A stretch of 9,936 nt of DNA from CAYMUL01 sp964393605 (GTDB lineage: Bacteria; Bacteroidota; Ignavibacteria; Ignavibacteriales; Ignavibacteriaceae), in NCBI GenBank assembly GCA_964393605.1, contig CAYMUL010000053.1, forward strand, positions 1 through 9,936. The letters run 5' to 3'. The stretch's first letter is position 1; the number at the start of each line of letters is the position of its first letter. The translations under genes were made by a program, and so were the position numbers. Below are positions 1-6,106 of this stretch, piece after piece. The notes below the pieces were generated by a model. The model was not told where the DNA came from. It ran no database searches and worked only from the letters and a program-made list of their open reading frames with translations.

Positions 1-2595
1 TTAATTACAGATGATTCTTTCGTCCTTCCAAATCAAGGAAATTTTTCCCCTGATGGAACGGTTAAGTGGGGTTGGTTACCACGTGTTGGTTTCAGCAATC
101 CCACACAAAGTTACGTTGCGACTGCCAAAAATCCTTCTTCCTGGCCAGCAAGTTGGACAGCCTGGCCGGGTGAATATGGCGATGGTATTATTATTTCTGA
201 AGATGAAGCATTTTATTGTGTGGATGATTTTTCAAATCGGATGGCAAATTATTTTCCGGTTCCAAGCGATACTTCCATTAGAGGTTTAGGGTTAAAAATG
301 GCTGTTCGCGTTTATCAATTTAAAGGGCATTTACAAGATGCAATTATTGTAAAATATTTTATTACTAATGAGAGTCAAAAGAATTTAACGAACATATTTT
401 TTGGATTTCATGGAGATCCACATATTGGAGGAGCATCGGATTATGCGGATGATTTAGTAAATGTAATTGGAGCATATAATCCCGCAAATGATCCACGTCT
501 ATCCAAGGCAAAGAACACTATATATGTTTGGGATCAAAATGGAATTGGAATGGGTGGGAAACAAACCGGTTATCTTGGATTTAAGTTGTTAGAGACACCC
601 GATAAGAAAGATTTAACTTCCTTCCATTCAGCACCGTATACAAATTCGTTACCCAATGTTCCCAAAAATTCGGAACTAATGTGGAATTGGTTCAACGCAG
701 GAATCGACACCTTAAGCTTTATGAATATTCCTCAAGATAATGTAATAAATTTTTCAACGGGACCATTTAATCTGATGAGTGGCGAAACCAAAGTTGTTGT
801 TTTGGGTATTTTTTGCTCTGAAAATTATGCAGACCTTGTTTACGATGCGGGCTTGATGCAATTGGTTTATCGATGGGCTAATTTAGGTTCAACGGTCGGT
901 GGTCAGGGGGGAAATAATAATTATGCAATTTCTATTGTATATCCAAATTCTGGGACAATCAGTGGTGCAATTCCTGTCTCATGGAATTATACCGGATCTG
1001 CAAGCACTGCTAAAATGAATTTAGATATTTCTTCCGATAGAGGAAAAACCTGGCAAAATTTAATCTTTGAAAAAGCGATAAATGACCCGTTCACTCTTAA
1101 TTCAAATCTGTTTCCGGATGGAGCTAATTATTTATTGAGGATAATCGCTTTTGATAGCTTAAATCCGTACAAATATTATTACGATATTGTCGACAACAAA
1201 TTTTCGATCGATAATCCTCCAAATGCAAAACCTGAAATTGAGTTATTAATTAATCTAAAAGATTCAGTGCTGACTGATTCAGGAGTAACAATTCCTCTCT
1301 TGTGCGAAGATGTTGATAATTCTATTCTGAATCTTAAAGTTTTTTATTCATTGAAAAAAAATTCTGAATACATCGAAATTTTTAATGGTGCCGTACCAAA
1401 TTCAAATTATGATTTTAAATTCAATGTAAAACAAATTCCCAGTTCCGATACGGTTTATTTAAAATTTCTGTTGTCGGATGGTATTGTCGATTCGGTAATT
1501 CTAACACCACGATTCGAAACCAGATATTTTATAAAAAATTATATCACTGGAAATATTTATCATCCTATTGGTCGAAGTACTGCGGAGTTAAAAGTTGAAG
1601 TTGTTGATTCGGCATTACTTAAACCACATACATATGAAGTTAAACTCAAGAGTAATAACACCCCAAAATTATTTTCAATCTCCGATTACAATACTGGCGA
1701 TATTCTAATTGATAATTATCCGATTATTAATTCGCTTTCAACTCCTGTATTTCACGGGATCAAATTATCAGTGATTGACCCGCTAACTCAAATAAATTTG
1801 AACAAAACATTTTTTAATAACAGCGTGTTCGATACTGCTTTTTCATTTCGATATCCACCTGAATTGGGTGGTGCAGCTTATATTGAGAGATTAGCGTATG
1901 ATTGGATAATCGTTTTTAATAATATGGATACAACCATTACCGGACAATTTTTATTTCCCGGTGATACAGTAATTACTTCCAGAAATCAAAACATGGTGAT
2001 GCCATTCAGAATTTATTCTTTGACTCATTCCGAACCGGCTATTTATTTAGTCAAAACTGATAATAGTGCGACAGACTATGGAAGATGGAACACCAAATTT
2101 CCGTTCATTCTACGAGCACAAGGTCCACCAGTTAATAAATTGTCATACCAGATTAAATTAAACTTTGCGGATAACGCTCTGCCCGGTTTTGGTGATACAT
2201 TATTTATAATTACTGATAAGGAGATCACTGCAAATGATGTATTTAGATTTGCAAATGATTCAATATCTATTACTACTAAAACTAATTATGACCAGACACT
2301 GTCAGATTATTATTTATTCCAAAACTACCCAAATCCTTTCAACCCAACAACAACAATTAACTGGCATTCTCCCGTTGCGGGATATACAACGCTAAAAATA
2401 TTTAATATTCTCGGACAGGAAGTTGCAACACTTTTAAACAACGAATGGAAAGAAGCAGGAAGGCATATTTCAAAATTTTCAATTTCCAATTCTCAATTGT
2501 CAATTCTCCATTCTCAATTTTCCTCCGGTGTTTATTTCTATCGCCTTGAGGTTGGAAGTTTTGTGCAAACGAAAAAGATGATTTTGTTGAGGTGA
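1..2595 (+). CDS. Large secreted T9SS type A sorting domain protein (5' end outside window)
   Basis: The reading frame is open from base 1, so the gene is cut at its 5' end; 864 codons are visible. A GTG at 220 lies inside continuous coding sequence and is not the start. The first ~300 visible residues are rich in Trp, Gly, Asn and Asp (KWGWLPRVGF, FGFHGDPHIGG), an extracellular-type region I cannot assign. Codons ~308-405 (from YAISIVYPNSG) look like an Ig-like domain with a SSDRGKTWQNL strand, and further beta-rich modules follow. From about codon 768 there is a type A sorting domain: YLFQNYPNPFNPTTTINW, ILGQEVATLL, KEAG, SSGVYFYRL, and the basic end VQTKKMILLR. This tail normally directs passage across the outer membrane by the T9SS and surface attachment or release. 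Its loop contains a 7-bp tandem repeat. Surface location is confident; the function of the body is unknown. Confidence 0.9.
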   Translation, partial: LITDDSFVLPNQGNFSPDGTVKWGWLPRVGFSNPTQSYVATAKNPSSWPASWTAWPGEYGDGIIISEDEAFYCVDDFSNRMANYFPVPSDTSIRGLGLKMAVRVYQFKGHLQDAIIVKYFITNESQKNLTNIFFGFHGDPHIGGASDYADDLVNVIGAYNPANDPRLSKAKNTIYVWDQNGIGMGGKQTGYLGFKLLETPDKKDLTSFHSAPYTNSLPNVPKNSELMWNWFNAGIDTLSFMNIPQDNVINFSTGPFNLMSGETKVVVLGIFCSENYADLVYDAGLMQLVYRWANLGSTVGGQGGNNNYAISIVYPNSGTISGAIPVSWNYTGSASTAKMNLDISSDRGKTWQNLIFEKAINDPFTLNSNLFPDGANYLLRIIAFDSLNPYKYYYDIVDNKFSIDNPPNAKPEIELLINLKDSVLTDSGVTIPLLCEDVDNSILNLKVFYSLKKNSEYIEIFNGAVPNSNYDFKFNVKQIPSSDTVYLKFLLSDGIVDSVILTPRFETRYFIKNYITGNIYHPIGRSTAELKVEVVDSALLKPHTYEVKLKSNNTPKLFSISDYNTGDILIDNYPIINSLSTPVFHGIKLSVIDPLTQINLNKTFFNNSVFDTAFSFRYPPELGGAAYIERLAYDWIIVFNNMDTTITGQFLFPGDTVITSRNQNMVMPFRIYSLTHSEPAIYLVKTDNSATDYGRWNTKFPFILRAQGPPVNKLSYQIKLNFADNALPGFGDTLFIITDKEITANDVFRFANDSISITTKTNYDQTLSDYYLFQNYPNPFNPTTTINWHSPVAGYTTLKIFNILGQEVATLLNNEWKEAGRHISKFSISNSQLSILHSQFSSGVYFYRLEVGSFVQTKKMILLR
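2480..2521 (+). repeat. Six-unit 7-bp tandem repeat inside T9SS tail coding sequence
   Basis: Six contiguous heptamers with consensus CAATTCT: CAATTTC, CAATTCT, CAATTGT, CAATTCT, CCATTCT, CAATTTT. Because three 7-bp units equal seven codons, the encoded peptide has a seven-residue period (ISNSQLS then ILHSQFS). The array fills the loop between KEAG and SSGVYFY of the sorting domain. Confidence 0.85.
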
Positions 2596-2651
2596 AGAAT
2601 TTATATGATTAGTAAATTGAACAAATTTAATTTCACTTTTTAGAGACAATA

Positions 2652-4112
2652 ATGAAAAAGCAAAATTTCTTTATCGCATCGATTTTATTAATGATTATCG
2701 GATTGAATTCATTATTTGCCCAACAGGGAAAGCCACAATATAATATTCGATGCGAGCGGCTTGGATCATTCATCGGTAACATAAAAATAGAATTGTTCCC
2801 CCTTATTGCGCCCCTTCACGTCGCAAATTTCGATAGCCTTGTGTCAATTCATTTTTATGATACAACTGCATTTCATCGAGTTGTTCCAAATTTTGTTATT
2901 CAGGGGGGCGATCCAAACTCGCGTCACGGCGACCCTTCTACCTGGGGCTTTGGCGATCCGACTCAAACAAACGTTCCTGCCGAGTTCAGTAACGTCGATC
3001 ATGCGCGGGGAATTTTAGGTGCAGCACGAGACCAAAATATTAATAGTGCGAATAGTCAGTTCTTTATTAATGTTGTGCGCAACTCCGGTTTGAACGGCAA
3101 TTATACCGTCTATGGAAGAGTTTATGAAGGAATGGATATCGTAGATACGATAGTGAACTCTCCGACGGTTCCGGATACGGAAAGACCGGTACAAAAAATA
3201 GAAATGTTCGTAACCGAATCAGGATTGAATAATTCAGTCCCGACAATCCCGATCCTCACTACCCCCGCGAATAATGAGTTTGATGTTCACCTAAGTCCGG
3301 TTTTTCAATGGCAGAATGTTGATGATGCAGTACTTTACAGATTACAAATTGCAAAAGATTCGCTCTTCCAAAATTTAGTTTATAACAATACGGTCGGAAC
3401 TACTTCCTTCTCTTCGGGGGTTAACTTTGAGCAGGGAATGATAAAATATTATTGGCGTGTAAAAGCCAACAACGGCGCATTCGAAAGTGATTACTCACCC
3501 GCTTATAATTTTACAACGGGAATTTCTTTGCCGCAGTTACTAAACCCTGCTGATAGTGCGACTCAAGTTTCGAGTAGTCCAATTTTGGAATGGACTTCGG
3601 TAACAAATGCTGTTAGTTATAAACTTCTTGTCGCAACAAGTTCTGCATTTCTTGCTTCATCAATTATTGTTAATCAAAACGGATTGACATCTCATTCATT
3701 TCAGCTATCAAACTTACTCCCAAACAAAACTTATTATTGGAAAGTTGCTGCTTCGACCGCAACTTATTCGACAAATTTCACAACCGCAAGACGTTTTACG
3801 ACCGGGAATACAACAGATTTAAGCGATGAAAATTTACACTCGAAATATTTTATGCACCAAAACTATCCCAACCCTTTCAATCCCTCTACGGTAATCAGTT
3901 ACCAGCTTTCAGCATCCAGCAATGTTGTATTAAAAATTTATGATGTACTTGGAAAAGAAGTTGCAACATTGATAGATAATGAATGGAAAGAAGCGGGCTT
4001 CCACAATTATAAATTATTAATTATTAATTATCAATTGCCAAGCGGGATTTACTTTTACAAACTGCAAGCCGGCGGGTTTGTGCAAACGAAGAAGATGATT
4101 CTGCTTCGTTAA
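2652..4112 (+). CDS. Secreted cyclophilin-type peptidyl-prolyl isomerase with FN3-like repeats and T9SS tail
   Basis: Catalyses cis-trans isomerisation of X-Pro bonds, here outside the cytoplasm. Residues 1-23 are a signal peptide (KK, hydrophobic core, cut near LFA-QQ). Residues ~30-190 are a cyclophilin domain: APxxVANF at 53-60, the family signature YDTTAFHRVVPNFVIQGG at 69-86 with the catalytic-type Arg76, NSQFFINV at 134-141, and GNYTVYGRVYEGMDIVD. Residues ~197-288 and ~292-385 are two fibronectin type III-like repeats (both with LxxPAxxxxxV, LxWxxVxxAxxYxLxxA and YYWxVxA patterns). Residues ~399-486 are a T9SS type A sorting domain (NYPNPFNPST, VLGKEVATL, SGIYFYKL, VQTKKMILLR). It follows the preceding cargo gene by 56 bp with no clear Shine-Dalgarno sequence. 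Most bacterial cyclophilins are cytoplasmic or periplasmic, so the T9SS tail points to the cell surface or medium. The fold call is very secure; substrates are unknown. Confidence 0.95.
   Translation: MKKQNFFIASILLMIIGLNSLFAQQGKPQYNIRCERLGSFIGNIKIELFPLIAPLHVANFDSLVSIHFYDTTAFHRVVPNFVIQGGDPNSRHGDPSTWGFGDPTQTNVPAEFSNVDHARGILGAARDQNINSANSQFFINVVRNSGLNGNYTVYGRVYEGMDIVDTIVNSPTVPDTERPVQKIEMFVTESGLNNSVPTIPILTTPANNEFDVHLSPVFQWQNVDDAVLYRLQIAKDSLFQNLVYNNTVGTTSFSSGVNFEQGMIKYYWRVKANNGAFESDYSPAYNFTTGISLPQLLNPADSATQVSSSPILEWTSVTNAVSYKLLVATSSAFLASSIIVNQNGLTSHSFQLSNLLPNKTYYWKVAASTATYSTNFTTARRFTTGNTTDLSDENLHSKYFMHQNYPNPFNPSTVISYQLSASSNVVLKIYDVLGKEVATLIDNEWKEAGFHNYKLLIINYQLPSGIYFYKLQAGGFVQTKKMILLR
4004..4038 (+). 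repeat. Five-unit 7-bp tandem repeat inside T9SS tail coding sequence
   Basis: Five contiguous heptamers with consensus (C/T)AATTAT: CAATTAT, AAATTAT, TAATTAT, TAATTAT, CAATTGC. They encode the loop NYKLLIINYQL between KEAG and SGIYFY. The final unit begins on a CAA codon, as in the array at 2480-2521, so both arrays have the same codon phase at the same site in the domain. Confidence 0.75.
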
Positions 4113-4140
4113 CCTTGCCGTGAATGGTAAATCATTTTAC

Positions 4141-4174
4141 TTTAAATATTGATTGACAAGACTTAATTTTGTCA
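4141..4174 (+). promoter_or_regulatory. Candidate promoter with overlapping inverted repeat
   Basis: TAATTTTG at 4164-4171 fits the Bacteroidota -7 consensus TAnnTTTG, and TTTA at 4141-4144, 19 bases upstream, is one mismatch from the -33 TTTG. A perfect 6-bp inverted repeat (TGACAA 4154-4159, TTGTCA 4169-4174, 9-base gap) covers the end of the -7 box and could be an operator. A sigma70-style reading (TTGACA at 4153-4158) pairs only with a poor -10. It lies about 60 bases upstream of the membrane protein start at 4234. Short motifs like these arise by chance in AT-rich DNA. Confidence 0.3.
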
Positions 4175-4221
4175 GCGATAAGACGATAATGTTTTATCAC
4201 TTATTAACTAATCCAATCAAT

Positions 4222-4228
4222 AAAGGAG
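4222..4228 (+). promoter_or_regulatory. Ribosome binding site AAAGGAG fixing the start at 4234
   Basis: AAAGGAG sits 5 bases before the ATG at 4234. It is the clearest Shine-Dalgarno sequence in the window and decides against the longer in-frame start at 4153. Confidence 0.8.
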
Positions 4229-4233
4229 TTCTC

Positions 4234-4635
4234 ATGAAAAAGATCCTACTCGCTACGATAGCAGTATTCGTTCTTTGGGCGGCGCTCGATTTTGTGTTGC
4301 ACGGTGTTCTTTTACAAAAAATGTATGAGGAAACCGCATCACTCTGGCGCCCGATGGAGGAAATGAAAAATACGCTTATGATGGTGGTTACACTAATTGT
4401 CGCAGGGGTTTTTTGTTATGTCTATTCGGAATTTTTCAAGAAAAAAGACACAGCAACAGCTTTGAAATACGGCTTGCTTTATGGAATTGCCGGAGGAATA
4501 TCAATGGGTTACGGTTCATACTCTGTAATGCCGTTGCCTTACAATATTGCGTTATACTGGTTCTTGGGTTCCGTAATTGAAACCGTCGCCGGTGCTTATG
4601 TTATGAGTTTAATTATCAAACAAGAAGGAGAATGA
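4234..4635 (+). CDS. Small four-helix integral membrane protein, unknown function
   Basis: 133 residues, with the start set by AAAGGAG five bases upstream. The in-frame ATG at 4153 would add 27 non-conserved-looking residues (MTRLNFVSDK...) ahead of MKKILLATIAVF and would lie in the likely promoter. Four hydrophobic segments at about 4-24, 46-66, 76-98 and 105-128 predict an inner-membrane bundle. Features that look conserved are LDFVLHG (18-24), an amphipathic loop with SLWRPMEEMK (36-45), and GIAGGISMGYGSYSVMPLPY (84-103), rich in Gly. Charged residues in or near helices (Asp19, His23, Glu116) could be functional. I recognise no named family. The gene has its own candidate promoter and is followed after 6 bases by a strong hairpin with a T tract, so it may be transcribed alone. 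Confidence 0.85.
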   Translation: MKKILLATIAVFVLWAALDFVLHGVLLQKMYEETASLWRPMEEMKNTLMMVVTLIVAGVFCYVYSEFFKKKDTATALKYGLLYGIAGGISMGYGSYSVMPLPYNIALYWFLGSVIETVAGAYVMSLIIKQEGE

Positions 4636-4639
4636 TTTT

Positions 4640-5440
4640 ATGGATGAGGTTCGCGCCTCATCCTATTTTTTTTTGAAAACGACAATTCTCTTTTTACTAC
4701 TAACATTTTCTTTTTTCCCTCAGGAAAAGGAAATAAAGTCGTTCTGTGAAAAATTTATTTCTACACTGAATGACGAACCTGAGTTACTGTATAACTTTCT
4801 TCCCACTCTTAAAGATTTAAACGAAATTTTTCCGGCAATCGATGATTCAAGTATCAACGATAGTTTGCTTTCCAAATTCTTTATTAGAAAAGAAAATCTT
4901 GAAATTAAGTTGAATCAATTTTACACATTGCGATCAATGTTTGACTCACTTAAATTAATTCAAACTGGGGATATAATATTTAATGCTGTTGATGAAGAGA
5001 CAGAAAATATTTTTTTTCTCGAAATTCCTGTCAGCTTCGATACGATACATGTGTGGTTTTCCTTGTCTGTCATTAAACAAGAATCCAAGATCTTGTTGCT
5101 CGAAATTCTTTATTTAAAAACTAATCTCTATAAAAAAAGCTTTGAACAGGAATTTGAAGAAGATGAAATTGAAGGAGAACTTATTTCGCCGGAAGTTGAA
5201 GGAGAACTTATTTTTCCACCCCCTCCGGTTGATCCTTCCACACCAATTAAAAATTCCTCATCTAATTTATTGAATAAAGAAAATGAAAAACCGGATTCGG
5301 TAGCTCGGACTTCGATTGCCGGCGAATCGAATCAAACTAGTAAAGAATCGGAAGCATTTTCTGACAGATCGAATCTACTAAATGAAGTTCTTCCGGCACA
5401 TTCCAATTTTATTACTCTATACAAGCGACTAAAAAAATAA
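4640..5440 (+). CDS. Exported protein of unknown function with acidic/proline-rich low-complexity tail
   Basis: 266 residues from ATG 4640, which has AAGGAG (4625-4630) nine bases upstream, inside the end of the preceding gene. The first codons lie in a terminator-like hairpin (MDEVRASS is its stem and loop), so an alternative start is TTG at 4673, giving KTTILFLLLTFSFFPQ, a compact signal peptide, and 255 residues. Either start gives an exported protein. There is no lipobox Cys. Residues ~30-165 are a mixed helix/strand domain (FCEKFISTL, FFLEIPVSFDTIHVWFSLSV) that I do not recognise; its pattern is compatible with small periplasmic NTF2-like folds, but that is a guess. At 176-193 there is a tandem nine-residue duplication, E(I/V)EGELI(S/F)P, then PPPPVDPSTP and a Ser/Asn/Glu-rich, probably disordered C-terminus. 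Confidence 0.75.
   Translation: MDEVRASSYFFLKTTILFLLLTFSFFPQEKEIKSFCEKFISTLNDEPELLYNFLPTLKDLNEIFPAIDDSSINDSLLSKFFIRKENLEIKLNQFYTLRSMFDSLKLIQTGDIIFNAVDEETENIFFLEIPVSFDTIHVWFSLSVIKQESKILLLEILYLKTNLYKKSFEQEFEEDEIEGELISPEVEGELIFPPPPVDPSTPIKNSSSNLLNKENEKPDSVARTSIAGESNQTSKESEAFSDRSNLLNEVLPAHSNFITLYKRLKK
4642..4674 (+). terminator. Intrinsic terminator or attenuator overlapping the next gene's start
   Basis: A perfect 8-bp stem, GGATGAGG (4642-4649) with CCTCATCC (4656-4663), has a 6-base loop TTCGCG and is followed by TA and nine T residues (4666-4674). It begins 6 bases after the stop codon at 4635, the classical rho-independent arrangement. It also covers codons 2-12 of the downstream frame if that starts at 4640, so it either ends transcription and the true start is later, or acts as an attenuator. 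Confidence 0.85.
5165..5218 (+). repeat. 27-bp direct tandem duplication in coding sequence
   Basis: Two adjacent 27-bp units (5165-5191 and 5192-5218) share GAA(A/G)TTGAAGGAGAACTTATTT and encode EIEGELISP and EVEGELIFP. The first 22 bases differ at a single position, which suggests a recent in-frame duplication. Confidence 0.85.
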
Positions 5441-5470
5441 AGATAATTAAATTCGATACTGCTCTTACGC

Positions 5471-5501
5471 TTTCGCTCTAAAATTTATTTTAATATTTTT
5501 G
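5471..5501 (+). promoter_or_regulatory. Candidate Bacteroidota-type promoter for the 5592-6934 unit
   Basis: TATTTTTG at 5494-5501 fits TAnnTTTG, and TTTC at 5471-5474 is one mismatch from a -33 TTTG, with a 19-base spacer. It would leave an ~85-base leader before the ATG at 5592. The leader also holds a weak inverted repeat (TGATGA 5516-5521, TCATCA 5534-5539). The spacing matches that of the candidate before 4234, but the motif is short and the region is T-rich. Confidence 0.25.
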
Positions 5502-5591
5502 CGCCGTAATTATTCTGATGAAATGTTAAATCCTCATCAAAATAAAATTCAAAAATTCATCACATCAATTTTATAATCAGAGAGTAATAAA

Positions 5592-6101
5592 ATGCTTCCA
5601 GGCGCAAAACAAGTTGATAAATACGCGATACTAAAAAGTTGGATTCCTTCAGTAATTCTCATTCCGGTTTGTTTATATTTTATTACAACTCGCGGCGAGT
5701 ACACGCTTGTAGATCAGTTCGAATTATTTATTCACGAAGCGGGACATTTTTTACTTGCATGGGGATGGTTTCCGCTTGAAATTGCCGGCGGTACAATTAT
5801 GCAAATTATTATTCCTATTCTGCTAATAATTTTTACATACGTGAATTTTAAAAGATTGTATTTGCAACTCGCCTTCTTTTTCCTCGGGCATAATTTTTTA
5901 AACATCAGTGTTTATGCGGCTGACGCAACTGCAATGAAACTCGATCTCTTTCCGCGAAAAGGCGTAGTTCATGATTGGAACTACATGCTTTCGAATTTAA
6001 ATTTACTTGAGCAGGATCAAAACGTTGCATTGTTCTTTGTTGTGATGGCTGTGATTTCATTTGTACTTGCCATACTCGTTCCACTTCATATGAAAGCATA
6101 A
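5592..6101 (+). CDS. Putative integral-membrane metallopeptidase-like protein (HEAGH motif)
   Basis: 169 residues, with hydrophobic segments at about 15-33, 68-84, 89-110 and 145-166. His48-Glu49-Ala-Gly-His52 at the start of a helix is a zinc HExxH motif of the kind used by gluzincin and M50-type membrane proteases. It is followed by GG-x3-Q-x3-P (66-75), another motif recalling membrane metallopeptidases. Further apparently conserved elements are NFLNISVYAADATAMKL (101-117) and VHDWNYMLSNLNLLEQD (126-142), with His127, Asp128 or Asp111 as possible third ligands. The protein is shorter than site-2 proteases and lacks a PDZ domain. The family, as I recall it, is uncharacterised, so protease activity is inferred from the motif alone. 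ATG 5592 has no strong Shine-Dalgarno sequence. The next gene begins 5 bases after the stop, so the two are probably co-transcribed. Confidence 0.85.
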   Translation: MLPGAKQVDKYAILKSWIPSVILIPVCLYFITTRGEYTLVDQFELFIHEAGHFLLAWGWFPLEIAGGTIMQIIIPILLIIFTYVNFKRLYLQLAFFFLGHNFLNISVYAADATAMKLDLFPRKGVVHDWNYMLSNLNLLEQDQNVALFFVVMAVISFVLAILVPLHMKA

Positions 6102-6106
6102 AAGGA

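Noticed and set aside
220..222. GTG at 220 as the start of the first gene
   Set aside because: The same frame is open from base 1 with protein-like composition (KWGWLPRVGF, SSWPASWTAWPGEYGDG), so the gene continues upstream of the window.
2592..2641. Possible terminator after the first gene (GTGAA with TTCAC, inner TAAATT with AATTTA, then five T)
   Set aside because: The stem is broken, nearly all A-T inside and widely spaced; too weak to call.
2480..4038. Heptamer arrays as a CRISPR or insertion sequence remnant
   Set aside because: Units are 7 bp with no spacers, no terminal inverted repeats and no transposase; both lie within intact domains.
4153..4233. In-frame ATG-side extension of the small membrane protein beginning at 4153
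   Set aside because: The ATG at 4234 has AAAGGAG five bases away and begins a normal membrane segment; the extension overlaps promoter-like sequence and has no ribosome binding site.
5516..5539. Inverted repeat TGATGA/TCATCA upstream of the HEAGH gene
   Set aside because: Six base pairs with a 12-base loop in AT-rich DNA is expected by chance, with no supporting context.
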